Assembly (NCBI RefSeq): GCF_002078875.1
Contig: NC_034430.1
Location: 3,430,060 to 3,494,059 of the forward strand
Direction: 5' to 3'
Source of the DNA: Numida meleagris
Taxonomy: Eukaryota > Chordata > Aves > Galliformes > Numididae
Length of the DNA: 64,000 nucleotides
Shown: piece after piece, positions 11,861-22,499 of the stretch
How the letters are laid out: the number at the start of each line of letters is the position of its first letter
Position numbering within the stretch: the first letter of the stretch is position 1
Position numbers and translations under genes: made by a program
The notes under the pieces: generated by a model
What the model saw: the letters and a program-made list of their open reading frames with translations, nothing else
What the model was told of the DNA's origin: nothing
Database searches by the model: none

Positions 11861-12313
11861 GTATGGAAAGTAGTTTTGATTTGATCACATTATCTGGTGT
11901 GAGGGTTCTGCTGGAAGGCAGAGCTACATACATCAAATGTCAGCCTGCTGCTGCTGCAGAGGCTGCAGAAGATCAAGAGTGTAAATTCAGATCTTCCGAG
12001 TCAGGAGTTGCAGTGTAGCGATGTTGTGCCACCACCTGAAATCTGCTGCTGAGTGCTTCTCACAGAGCTGGGAGCATTGCAAAACAGAGTACATCTGCTT
12101 GGACTGGCTCAAACCTGCTGTAAACTGGGGAAAATAGAATTGATTTGATTAACTCAGTGCAAAATTAGAGACAACAGCCCTGCATCTGAACTATAGGCAC
12201 CGTGTCTATGTGCATGCTTGGTATGTCACTCAAAAAAACTCTTTTGTCAAAGAGCTCTGCTCTATGTGTGTGCTGGAACCAGTGGAGCCCAGTGAGTGTG
12301 GATTTGTGCAGTA
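11861..12313. other. Gene-free single-copy DNA
   Basis: Nothing recognised between the AT-rich element and the CR1 copy downstream. Confidence 0.55.
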
Positions 12314-12504
12314 GAATCATAGAATGGCTTGGGTTGGAAGGGACCCCAAGGATCATTGAGTTCCAACCCCCCATTGCCACAGGCAGGGCCACCAACCTCC
12401 AGATCTGGTACTAGACCAGGTTGCCCAGGGCTCCATCCAACCAGGTCTTGAACACCTCCAGGGCTGGGGCATCCTCAGCCTCTCTGAGCAACCTGTTCAG
12501 TGGG
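12314..12504 (-). mobile_element. CR1 LINE 3'-end fragment (minus strand)
   Basis: The block starts with GAATCATAGAATGGCTTGGG, the reverse complement of the bird CR1 terminal repeat, followed by GTTGGAAGGGACCCCAAGG, the 'cctgtggcaatgggggg' block in reverse, and ACTAGACCAGG, then the reverse of the C-terminal reverse-transcriptase reading frame. It is 5'-truncated near 12,504, where similarity fades after 'gagcaacctgttcagtg'. Sequence detail (GGTCTAGTACCAGATCTGG on the minus strand) links it closely to the copies at 21.5 and 43.0 kb, which suggests one subfamily that was active in this lineage. Confidence 0.93.
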
Positions 12505-14819
12505 TGCTGGGGGTTGAGCTGTGCATTGCAGCAGTCTGGTCCTGTAACCTGGCTGCTTACAGCAAGTTGGGAGCAACCTCTGGTTTGGTTTCCTGCAACT
12601 CAAGTAGTGCCCTCCAGGGCTGCTCAGAGGGTGAGCCCTGGGGCTGATGTGCAATAACAGTGCACAGTGACCTCGGGGGCAGTGAGAGCAGCACTGGTGG
12701 TGGGGAAATACGAAGCATTTACTTTCAGTGTTCTGCCGATCTGCTTATCTTTTAAAAGGAGCACAATTCTGTTTATGTTTTCATTGACATCTGATTATTC
12801 CAGAAAGACTGTTATTTTTTCAGAGCGTCACTTTACTGCTAATCCGTGTGCTTGACATCGCAGCCGTATTAATAAGATGTGGCCATTAGGAAACGCAGGC
12901 CAGTCCTGTGCTGTGTCCCTTGTGCCAGCCTTACTTCTCATGGGTGAATTACAAGTAATAATTAGCTCTTTAATGTGAATTATTCTTGGAGCTTGGTCTG
13001 ACTTTGTAATAATCATTTAGTTTCTCTTACTACTAGGTAGTTTTTATATAGAGATAATTGCCAGATCCTGTTCATGTTGTTGATAATTGGGGATGAATAT
13101 ATTTCTTTACACTGGGTGTATAAATTAGGAATGACCCACATTTTTAGTTAAAATGCAGGTTGCTGTTACTTTCCTGAAGGCACAAATTTTACCTTTAATG
13201 GCAAGAGTGAACGATCTGAGGGTTCCAAGGTGTGCCAAGACTCAAGCAGCATGAATTGTGCTTGTACTTCCCGCATATATGGAGAGTGATGTTCAGTGTA
13301 CTAACAGGAAGTGGCAGGTCTGTGCCCCATTTCCAGGTGTGAGGAGATACAGTAAGGCTCTCCGCTTTCTGTATCTCAGTTAATGGGATGGGATCCTGAA
13401 TGTGGCTCATTGGGCTCAATGTCAGGCTGGAGGCAACCACGAGAAGCAGAAACTGCCAATGAAATTTGCTGTCCTCTGTTGGCTCCTGAGGTGAAGTGTT
13501 GAGTTCCCTGTTGCTGTCCAAAAGAATTTGAGGGAGCTGTGATCTGAGAAGAATCAGCAAGATCTGTTAAAGGGGTACCTGTGGGATCATAAGTCAGATG
13601 AGAAGAAGCCACTGCAAGGCTGGAAAGGTATCCAAGAGGAGGGCAAGTAAAGCCTGGAGAAGCAGGTTCCATTCTTCCTTCCAGGGACCATCACAGAGGA
13701 ACAGAAGATGGTATCAGACCATTGTGATGCTGGACACAGCAGGGAGAGCTTCAGGTGGTGATTCCCCATCCTCTTCAATCTCAGTGCTGGCTGTGCAGCC
13801 ATGCAGACCCCGCTTACAGATCGTGGCTGAAGCACTGGCAACTTCTTCCCACTGAAAGTGTAGGCACCTCCTGAAAGTGAAGCTTATAACACCAGCTATG
13901 CTAGAAGAAGGAAAACACTCAGAATAATCCAACAAACAATAAGTGCGCAGAAATCTAGGAAAAAAATAATTTTCTATGTTCAACATATTTGTGATGATAT
14001 TTGATTACTATAATGAGAGCTTGGTAAATCTGAATGCAAGTACGCTTTAATTCAGCATAAGTGAACATATATGTTGAAAAGGGTTCTCTTCCTTTGCTGA
14101 TGGCTGTGCTGGCAGAAGACAAGTGACAGAAACAAGGAGCCACCCCTTCCATGCAGCAAAGCCTTCACTCCCTCCCAGCCTGACTTGGAGGCTTCTTAAC
14201 TCTTCTGTCAGAAGAATTTTCTTTTTGGTTGACTCATGTCACGACTACAGAAAAGTTGTGAATAGAGTGACGTGGGGGAAATGTGGCATTCCCAGCCCAG
14301 GCACACATCTTGAGATCTTGCTGTAGGTTTGACGCAATTCATAAGGGGCCTCTTCAGCCTGGGTGAAGGGAAAAGTCAAACCTGGTGGTAAGCATCCTTT
14401 GGTCTCTCTTTTGTACCTTATTTACATAGAATATACTTTGTTCCTGCACCTAGATGAAGTGCACTTGGCAACCCAAATGGCTTTTGGGCTGTGGCCGGCT
14501 TGGCGTGGAGCCTCGGTGTAACCGCTGGGGCACAGAGCTTGCTGTTCTTCTTTAAGTTAAGCTTAAGAAGAGACAAAGGGAAATACTTGTTAGTTGACCT
14601 CTGGCCCCTGTACAATATATAGAGAGAATAGTGATGAATCTCCAAAGCCTGCTGGCATAGCAAAGTGCTTGGGATTCCACGAAAAAACCATCATGTATTC
14701 CCTAAATAGTTCATTTTGTTTTCTAAAGTTCGGAAAAACTCGCTTTATTGAAATGCATGTTGTTGCATCGATTTTTCTAAAATACACCTTGTTATCTTTT
14801 CTTTGGTAATTGGTGACTG
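12505..14819. other. Gene-free DNA with two doubtful CR1-like scraps
   Basis: No gene. Near 13,600-13,660 the string 'ctggaaaggtatccaag' with 'gaggagggcaag' resembles the CR1 block 'ctggaaagggtccagagaaggg', and near 14,340-14,380 'cttcagcctgggtgaag' resembles the CR1 'ttcagcctggagaag' block. Both could be tiny remnants of old CR1 copies, but neither is long enough to call separately. Overlapping ORFs between 13,195 and 13,986 show no domain. Confidence 0.4.
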
Positions 14820-14902
14820 GTAATGACTTTGGCAATTTAACATGTTCTTGCAGACACTTTTCCCATTCCCCCAGATAACTGAAGTCAAGAGAGAGGGCCT
14901 GT

Positions 14903-14942
14903 CTGTCAATCTTTGATGCCTGTCAACTCACTTGATTGACAG
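14903..14942. promoter_or_regulatory. Clustered PBX/MEIS-type sites with a TCF/LEF-like site
   Basis: TGATTGACAG at 14,933-14,942 is a perfect match to the decamer bound by PBX-MEIS/PREP heterodimers. CTGTCAATCT at 14,903-14,912 is the same motif in reverse with one mismatch, and a third TGTCA core lies at 14,921-14,925. CTTTGATG, a TCF/LEF-type site, begins at 14,911 and overlaps the end of the first. Three TALE-homeodomain cores in 40 bases with inverted outer sites is a tight composite arrangement. It is probably part of an enhancer. Binding and function are inferred. Confidence 0.45.
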
Positions 14943-15419
14943 GTTTTGGTCCCACAATAGAGACCATTTCTGCAGCCCCCGTTCTGTTATTTTCTTCTTC
15001 CTTAATACTTGTGGGGGATGGTGTTTGCTTTATAATCTGTGTTTAAAACCCAACTTGGAATGAGGCCAGTTTCTAAGAAATTATCACAAAGTCTTGTTAG
15101 CTTTGCATCAAGAAAATTCTCTGGAGAGTTTCTTAAGCTGTGATTCCACCTTCAGAAATTACCTTTGCTCAAAACCTAAGCTTCATTCTTCGGCCAGAAT
15201 CCCCTTCAAAATCCAACAAAGAGGCTGTGTGGTTTGCCCCGTAAGTTTTGAGACAATAAAGGTCATTTGTTCATGCTTTGTTTTATTTGGGAAGTTCTTG
15301 CTCATGGGAGAACTGGCGCAGAAATTCTTACATGTAATGAATGTAGGCAAAATCCATGAGACTGAGAGAGGGGAGGGGATATTGGCATGAGGAGGAAGGG
15401 GGTAGGAAGAGAGAAAATG

Positions 15420-15725
15420 AGGAAAAATTCTAGAGGAAATGTGGTTTAATATTTACAACCTAATGAGGAATGTAATCCATAATTGCTCATCCCCTGAATT
15501 AGGTGTTCTTACAAGCAACCTTATTACTTTGTGTTAATTCACTTAATTGTGAATTAGGGCTGTGCTCTGGGATTGTTTCTTGTATGAATTGTACTTAAAT
15601 TTTTTTGGCAATTCTTTATGATGAAAGGAGAGTGAAAAGAACTTCTCTGTATTTACAAAAAATCCTAAATGTTATGAACAGTTCATATTTAATTCCAAAG
15701 TTAAATCTTCAAATTCTTCAGTTCT
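15420..15725. promoter_or_regulatory. Candidate conserved noncoding element with an 8-bp-stem palindrome
   Basis: AT-rich and crowded with homeodomain cores. At 15,461-15,477 TAATGAGGAATGTAATC combines a TAAT core, a TEAD-type GGAATG and a TAATC (OTX/PITX-type) core; the same 17 bases recur at 24,868. TAATTCAC at 15,535-15,542 and GTGAATTA at 15,549-15,556 are exact reverse complements separated by six bases. The block looks like homeodomain-dense enhancer DNA, predicted from motifs only. Confidence 0.35.
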
Positions 15726-16501
15726 TCTTTGAACCCAAAAGGATCTCTGTACTAAAATGAAGAGACCTCTCTGGTAGCTCTGTGCTCACATCTGGGGTTG
15801 AACATAGAGAATATACAACAGCGAAATTTGAGTTTGCTCTTGCACATATTAAGGAACAGAATGAACAAATCAGTCCCCAGGTAGAATGCAGTAAGCAGGC
15901 AGGGAAAATAAATGGTTGACATAGTCTTGTTTTGTATGTACTATCTCTGTTATATCATGGGGGTTTTGGCCACCTGCAATGATTACTGATAGCAATCCTT
16001 ATTGCAGGGAAATGGTACCAATGGAAATAGACTGTCTGTGTGTGGATGCGTGCAAATGTCCATCTCTGTTACACACTGGACCTTGAGGTCTTGTCTGTTG
16101 ATTCTTCTGCACAGTTTGCTGAGCACCCTCTGTTCTGATACATAGAGCACTCGGTCATTCAAAGAAATGGTTCAGAGTGTTCTGAGTCGAACTGCTGGTA
16201 GCTGTGCTGCAGTGTGCTTGCATCCATCCCCTAAGGTCACACAAAGTGGTGGTGGTGGGCAGCAGAGTAGTGGAGGGAAAGAAGGGCCAACGTGGCCAGC
16301 AGAGGTGCTGGCATGTGTTTCACGGGCAGGGGTTCAAGTGTGGGGGAATGTAGAAGCTTTGGACTTCTGAGTTTTCTTTGCGAGTGACTGAGTAATACAT
16401 TCTGTGCGTCAGGAAGAGACAAATACCTGACAAGTAGAGTGTTTGGGTGACGTGCCCTGTGTGTCTCGGGTTTGTTTGAGTGGTCACGTTTGGATGCTGT
16501 T
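15726..16501. other. Gene-free single-copy DNA
   Basis: Nothing recognised. Short ORFs at 16,167-16,422 on both strands are without signature. Confidence 0.55.
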
Positions 16502-16863
16502 AATCATAGAATGGCCTGGGTTGAAAAGGACCTTTATGATCATCGAGTTTCAACCCCCCTGCTGAGTGCAGGGTCATCAGCCACTAGACCAGGCTGCCCA
16601 GAGCCACGTCCAGCCTGGCCTTGAATGCCTCCAGGGATGAGGCATCCATAACCTCCTTGGGCAACCTGTTCCAGTGCGTCACCACCCTCTGAGTGAGAAA
16701 CTTCCTCCTAATATCGAATGTAAATCTCCCCTGTCTCAGTTCAAAAACATTCCCCCTTGTTCTATCCCTATCAACCCATGTAAGCAGTCGTTCCCCCTCC
16801 TGTTTATATGCTCTCTTCAAGTACTGGAAGACCACAATGAGGTCTCCCTTAATCTGGTTTTCT
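16502..16863 (-). mobile_element. CR1 LINE fragment with reverse-transcriptase C-terminal frame (minus strand)
   Basis: The longest lineage-type CR1 copy here, about 360 bases, 5'-truncated near 16,863. Read on the minus strand it keeps an open frame (16,835 to 16,584) for the tail of the CR1 ORF2 protein, with the family motifs GERLLTWVDRDRTRGNVFEL, QGRFTFDIRRKFLTQRVV, HWNRLPKEVMDA and LEAFKARLDVAL, followed by the 3' untranslated region and a reduced terminal repeat (AATCATAGAATGG at the plus-strand start). The frame is open only over this remnant, so it is a dead copy. It differs in the 3' region from the 12.3/21.5/43.0 kb group (AAAGGACCTTTATGATCATC), so it belongs to another subfamily. 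Confidence 0.95.
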
Positions 16864-18059
16864 AAGAGTTATAAAGAGTAGTTCTGGGTAAAAATGGGCT
16901 GTTTCCTCACAGTGCTTACTGCGTTCAGTGGCCACACGTCAGAGCACGCAGGCAGCGTGTAGGAGAGGTTGGTCCCATGGAACCAACAGAAATCCATCTC
17001 CAGTCAGTGCCTGCCAGAGGAAGGCTTTCCTGCCTCTGTGAGCTGCTCAGAATATGCGCTTTGTGGAAAGCTGTAATTTTCTATGCTTCAGAATAGGGGG
17101 CAGTAAGGTCACAATATTCCTTGAACGCTTTTTGTTCTGTTACTGCTGGAATATACGGTGTTAATATTGTTTAGAATGGCTGCGCCTTTGCTTTTGAGTC
17201 GGGCCGCACCTCTGGCAGCACGGTGAGGGGCTCCGTATGGGCCGGGTGTGGAAATGGTCTGCAGTCACCTTCAATAACACGGCTCTGAAACGTGGTGATT
17301 CACAGTGTGGCATTAACATTCGCACTGTTGTTTCCATCTCCGTCCATACGCGTGCCAACAAGCATTCTGCTCTGCTGTTGCACTGCTCTTCTGCGGTAGA
17401 CGTTGTAGAGTTCTCCTGCAGTGATGTGCAAAGCTGTTGCACTCCGGTTAGAGAGGTGGGTGTGGAAAGGGGAATGCTGAAAGGGTACAGATTTGGTGCT
17501 AAGGAGCAGCAGATACACAGAAAGGAGCTTATGACAGCCCTTGTCAGATGTGGTCCCAAAGCTGCTGCAGGTCCGGAGAAGGAAGAGTGAAAAATAGCTG
17601 GTCAGTGGTGAGATGCATCCATGCAGCTGTCTGTCTGTACTCCAAACATAATTAGTGATGATCAAAGCCTCAGCATCTCAGTTTGGCAGGAACAGGGCAT
17701 CCTCAGCAGTGTGCAGCATCACCGTGGTTCGTGTGCTGGGGTGGCTGTGTCACACTGGTGTGTGTATCTCCTGACTATAGGGAACCAGAACTTGCATTAC
17801 ATAGAAAGATCTGAACCTGAGAACCTGCATCCCATTTCTGAAATAGCTGAACATTTGAACAGCTTTGTAAAAAGGTAGTATTTTAAGCTACAGAAAATCA
17901 ATTTTCTTTCTAAAATTTAGCCTTGATTGAACAGCTGTGATGGACCACAGCAAACCCAACCTCCATTGTACGTATAGATGTATAGACGTGATGGTGGAAG
18001 CCCTGATTCTGTAACAATGAATATATTGATAGATTTATCTCATTTGTTACACTTATCTG
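16864..18059. other. Gene-free single-copy DNA
   Basis: No gene or repeat recognised. Mirrored ORFs at 17,161-17,665 on both strands are shadows of each other with no protein signature. Confidence 0.55.
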
Positions 18060-18330
18060 TCATGTCTGAGTACACTAATGAGTTGTTTTCAGGGACTAAT
18101 GAGAACTGTAATGGCTAATGGATGTTTACAGCATCGCTGCATTTCGCCATGTGATAATGTGAGCACCAACTTCAGTCCCTTCAAATATTTAATTGGCACC
18201 ATTGGAGTCTTTAATTACATTTCATCAGACAATAAAAATCTCGGAGAAATCAATGAGGAGAAGCTGAGGATCTTGCCGGAGTGACCAGTTGCTCTAATGG
18301 ACACTTCCAATGGATGCTGCAATCTTCAGC
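18060..18330. promoter_or_regulatory. Candidate conserved noncoding element
   Basis: Repeated TAATGAG/TAATGG cores (18,077, 18,097, 18,111 and 18,117 areas), TTTAATTACATTTC near 18,210, and CpGs kept in CATCGCTGC, TTTCGCCATG and CTCGGAG. There is no repeat identity. The composition fits a homeodomain-rich enhancer. Confidence is limited because conservation cannot be tested here. Confidence 0.35.
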
Positions 18331-20439
18331 AGTGAATTCCTGTAAAAATCCTTTGAGAGGGGCTATGTTTAAAATGGACCAAGCTCAAGTCAAGCCTTTT
18401 CCTCTTTCCTCTGTGTTTCCCACTGATTGCATTGTGTGTTTATCTCACACAAAGTTTTCATGTCCACAGCTTTGGGGAAAAAAAAGGTAGTCCCAATGTT
18501 TGTGTTGATCTTATTCACGGGACGGACTCGTGGTTTGGGAACCGTTCTGGAGAGGGAATGTGTCCCTCCTAAGGAGTTTATAGACACAGGAGATCTATCA
18601 GAGCAACTCAGTCTATTCTATGTGTTTACTTTTGAAGATTATTTATTAAGAAAGTGTACCAGTAGATTTTTAGAAGTGGTAAGGCACTGATTTCCAGTTC
18701 CAGTCTGCCCATATTTTGGACTTGGCAGTTTATATTCTTCCATTCAGATGCTTATATGTGTTAATAAGCGTCAGAGAGGTTATCCTATTTATTCACTTTA
18801 TTTTAATTAGATATTAATCTGAGTTTAAATAATGAGTGATCTTTGTTTTTTAAAATTCGCTGAAGTTTTTATCAAACTGCATTTGGATGGAAAATAACAT
18901 TTGAGATAGGGCAAGTTACCATTACTATCCCTGTTATTGTGGGTTTTGTGGCAGAGCATGAGACCAAGCCTAAGTTTGTATTTCCCACTGTTTTTAATTT
19001 TAATTTCTATTTTCATTGAAAGGAAGCATTTGATTTAATTTGAGTAGGCATTTAGATTTAATCTGGAGAAACTCTTTATTCCTTCGGTTCCTGGTATATT
19101 GTCATCATATCTTTACTGGGTCCTAAAAGATAACGAATGATGTAGATCACACTCAACAGAAGCGATGCATCTCTTTTGGGGTAACCAGCTGGGATTATTT
19201 CCTAACAGTTAAGTTTTGTTCTTTTAGGGATTTCACTACATGTGTGGCAAAAATTTTCTGAAGTACAGTGCTTGGAATAATCTGCGCAGCAGATGAGATC
19301 CACATGGGTTTTGCAGCCATGCAAACATTCTCCTTTCGCTGACAATGAGGAATAGTTTATCGTTAAATTAAAAAGAATTCGTTCCCATTTTGAAGTCAGA
19401 ATTACCACTTTTATAGCAAAATAGTTGAATTTATGCTGAGTTATCTACAAGTACTTTATTTTTGCATGTGGCCTATAATTACATTGGCTGATAAGGTAGG
19501 AATCTGGGGGGTGGTGCTGGAAGGAGACCACGTAAAGTGTTCAAACCACAGCAGTGGACAGAAGGGTGGGAGACTGGAGGTTGAGCCACACCAGAATCTC
19601 TCTTTGCTCCGTAAGGAGAGAAGCATGGGAGTGATGGACTCTTTGTCCTTATCTGAGGATGAGGCTGGATCTGAGGATGAGGGTAAACATGTGAAGTAGA
19701 AGGGATAGAAGTGTCAAAGAAGTGCAGCTGGTGCAGGTGGGAAGCACTGCCCAGAGCAGAGCAGTGCACTCAGGGAGCTGAGGGGCAAAGGCAGGGTGAG
19801 CTGGGAGTTTTGCTGCAGATTGGTGCCTTCTAGATTACTTTTCCGATAGCTGTAACATCTGCTTGTGACTTGGGGCTGCACATTTCTCTACATATGCATT
19901 TGAAACATATTTGCAAACACCATTTCTTGCCTCAGAGAAACTCCGTAAGTTCTACACGCTTCTTACTCCGGTTTGGAGGTTCAAATGAGAAAGGAGAACT
20001 AATGATCACTTTCTGTTGTTTTCTTGCTGTAGAGCCATCTTATTTCTGAACCCCACTATTGGTGGGCTGCTTGGTCACTCCACCACTTCTTCATTCTCTG
20101 AGTTCTGCCTTTACTTACACAAAAAGAACTCATTTCTCTTGCTTGCACACCGGGAGCAGCTGTGTATGTTCTGTCCCCCAGTGAGCACAAGGAGCACAAT
20201 GAGGTGCTGGTGCTGCACCGACCCTTTCTCTGTCCTCTGTTGCATGGATCCTGCTGGCACCTCCAGCACTGCATAGTGAACCAAGGCTCTGCTCTGCTCT
20301 CTGCTGGGGAACGCACGCAGGGAGCAAAGGCGTCGACAACTGCAATACCTCATGTGTCGCTGCTCAGCTTATTCTGTTCTTCCTCCGATGTTTTTGAGTG
20401 TGCAGATGTTTCCTGGTTAGTTATTATTTAAGTGAGCAG
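18331..20439. other. Gene-free single-copy DNA
   Basis: No gene or known repeat. At 19,652-19,681 the 12-mer TCTGAGGATGAG occurs twice with an 18-base period, a trivial tandem duplication. ORFs at 19,433-19,769 and 20,016-20,431 are chance openings on both strands over moderately GC-rich DNA. Confidence 0.55.
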
Positions 20440-20830
20440 CTTCTCGCTAACATGTTAATTAAAACTCGCTGTCCGGAATCTCTTGGTACAATTTGCAGTG
20501 TAATCTGTAGCCTCTAGTGCATCATTGTATCTCTATTAAAAGGAATTCTGTGTAATGATGCTGGGATTTAATTAGTTTCTTTGCTGGTGTTGTAAAACAT
20601 AGTGATAAATGAGCTAACAGGTCCATGGATCATTATTCTACTAGAGATGAGCTTATTAGCTGATTATGAATCATTAACAAAGTCTACATGGGATTTGCTT
20701 ATCTAATTCAACACAATTTTGAACATTCAATACTCTACATTCATTTCTTTCAACTAGCAACATTGTATTTAGATTGTAATCTTTGCATCCTTTCTTCTGG
20801 ACATTTTTTTTTTTTCCCTTAGTATTGAAT
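20440..20830. promoter_or_regulatory. Candidate conserved noncoding element
   Basis: An AT-rich block with a high density of TAAT/ATTA cores (GTTAATTAAAAC near 20,454; TTAATTAG near 20,569; ATTAGCTGATTATGAATCATTAAC near 20,654-20,680) and no known repeat. ATGAATCATTAAC combines PBX-like and homeodomain cores. It ends at a T-rich tract (20,804-20,815). Likely an enhancer, from motif density only. Confidence 0.38.
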
Positions 20831-21467
20831 TCTAATTATATTGCAAGTGCTGCAAGAAGACCTCGCGTCCATACGCGGTGAATGGAAAGACACTGGAAGG
20901 CTTTACACGATGGCGTGCTGCCCTTTGGTGTGGGCTGTGCTCGTTGTTACCCACCTGGCACTGCAGGGGAGAGGGAAATGAAGGCTCTTCCCAACTTAGG
21001 CTTGTTGTAGCACACTGGGAGCAAAGTGAAACACGTTGTCTGTGCACCTGGGGCACAGCGGCACTGCAGAGTTTTCCATTTCGGATGTGTGGCCCTTGTA
21101 GCATTGGTGCTGATGTCAGAAATCACACAAGTTTGGAACAGAGAAGTAACATGCTTCATGGAGAATACTTGATTGAGAGATTTTCTGAGAGCATAATGTT
21201 CACAGATGTGATGCTGAGAGTTTATCTGCAAATAAGCAGAATTTCAGTTCTACTTCTCTTGGAATATCTGCAGGTGTTTGATAAAGTACTCCAGCCTTGC
21301 CCTCCCTGCTGCTCACCTTTAGCTGACCCAGACAGGTTACATAGACCGAGAGGACATGGCAGGTCTGTCTTTGGTTCCCAACCACTCCTGTGTACCCGCA
21401 GTGCTGTGCTGAGGTGTTCCTGCCCCTGCCTTGTCCCACAGCTGTGGAGAAATTGGGAAATGCTTCA
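20831..21467. other. Gene-free segment; the 215-codon ORF here is chance plus CR1
   Basis: An open frame from 20,878 to 21,525 (+) is the longest in the window, but it has no domain, runs on into the CR1 element in a frame that is not the CR1 protein, and overlaps open frames on the other strand. I do not regard it as a gene. Confidence 0.6.
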
Positions 21468-21723
21468 TCCAAGGGAAGGTTTAGACTGGATGTCAGGGGG
21501 AAGTTCTTCACAGAGAGAGTGGTGAGGTGCTGGCACAGGCTACCCAGAGAGGCTGTGGATGCCCCAGCCCTGGAGCTGTTCAAGACCAGGTTGGATGGGG
21601 CCCTGGGCAACCTGGTCTAGCTCCAGATCTGGAGGTTGGTGGCCCTGCCTGTGGCAATGGGGGGTTGGAACTTGGTGATGCTTGGGGTCCCTTCCAACCC
21701 AAGCCATTCTATGATTCTATGAT
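21468..21723 (+). mobile_element. CR1 LINE fragment with reverse-transcriptase C-terminal frame and intact 3' end
   Basis: A 5'-truncated CR1 copy of about 255 bases. The frame ending at 21,620 encodes the ORF2 tail: KGRFRLDVRGKFFTERVV, CWHRLPREAVDAPALELFK and TRLDGALGNLV then stop. The 3' untranslated region follows (CCAGATCTGGAGGTTGGTGG, GGGGTTGGAACTTGGTGATG, GGGGTCCCTTCCAACCCAAG) and ends in CCATTCTATGATTCTATGAT, the CR1 terminal octamer repeat in nearly intact form. Low divergence from the usual family ending suggests a relatively young insertion. Confidence 0.95.
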
Positions 21724-22499
21724 CCTCCCTGTCCGAGGTCCCTGTGGCTTGAGTGCCCGAATGTCCCTTTTGGAAGGCAGGCTCTTTTTCTGGAAACACT
21801 TTGGCTCTCAGAAATGTGGCTGACATTGACAGTGACCTCTGTGGAACCTGTCATTGTCGCTTCTGCACAGAAGACTGTTAATAATTCTTCAGGAAAAATC
21901 CTGGCAACAACGTAAGAAAAAGATGAGGATGATGGTGATAGCAGAGCTGTAGCCGTCATCCACTGTTCCATAAATACAGAGTTAAGAAATCAGGATGTTC
22001 CTCCAAAATTGGCAGCCGAAAATGGGTACAATTTCCTCGTGATTCTGGCAGGATCCCTCTCTGATGAGTATACTGTTTACAGAGCCATTAGTTCTAATCC
22101 TTTTTGATCTTTTGTTTATTGTGTCAGAGTTAAACATTACTTGGTTTGTCCCTGTGGGAGCAAAGAGCGCACTATTTTTGTTTCCGTGCTATTTCCTCTC
22201 ACCGAGACAACCTGTTATTTCTCCCTTTGAAAGAGACTTGTAAAATGACAGATGAATTTCCAGCAGCAATGACATTTCCTAATAGTAAAGCAGGTTGGTA
22301 TGGCAAAGATGCCACCGTGAAGAAGAATAAGAGAATCAAAAACAAAACAAAATAGGGTCATAACGTTGAGAGAAATGCTTGAACTGTTCAGTATCCTCCA
22401 TGGCACAACCAGGAGGCTGGTGGGTGAACATAAGCCTTTACTTTAGCTGCTGCTTACAAGAGCAGAGGACACTTTCAGCCTCACGTCATCAGTGACGGT
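21724..22499. other. Gene-free single-copy DNA
   Basis: Nothing recognised between the CR1 copy and the AT-rich block at 22.5 kb. Confidence 0.55.

Noticed and set aside
20294..20307. CTCF-like match on the minus strand
   Set aside because: One mismatch, but it lies inside a low-complexity CTCTGCT stretch, so the match is easily random.
20878..21525. Longest ORF in the window (215 codons, +)
   Set aside because: No domain or family similarity; it runs into the CR1 copy out of the CR1 frame and overlaps open frames on the opposite strand.
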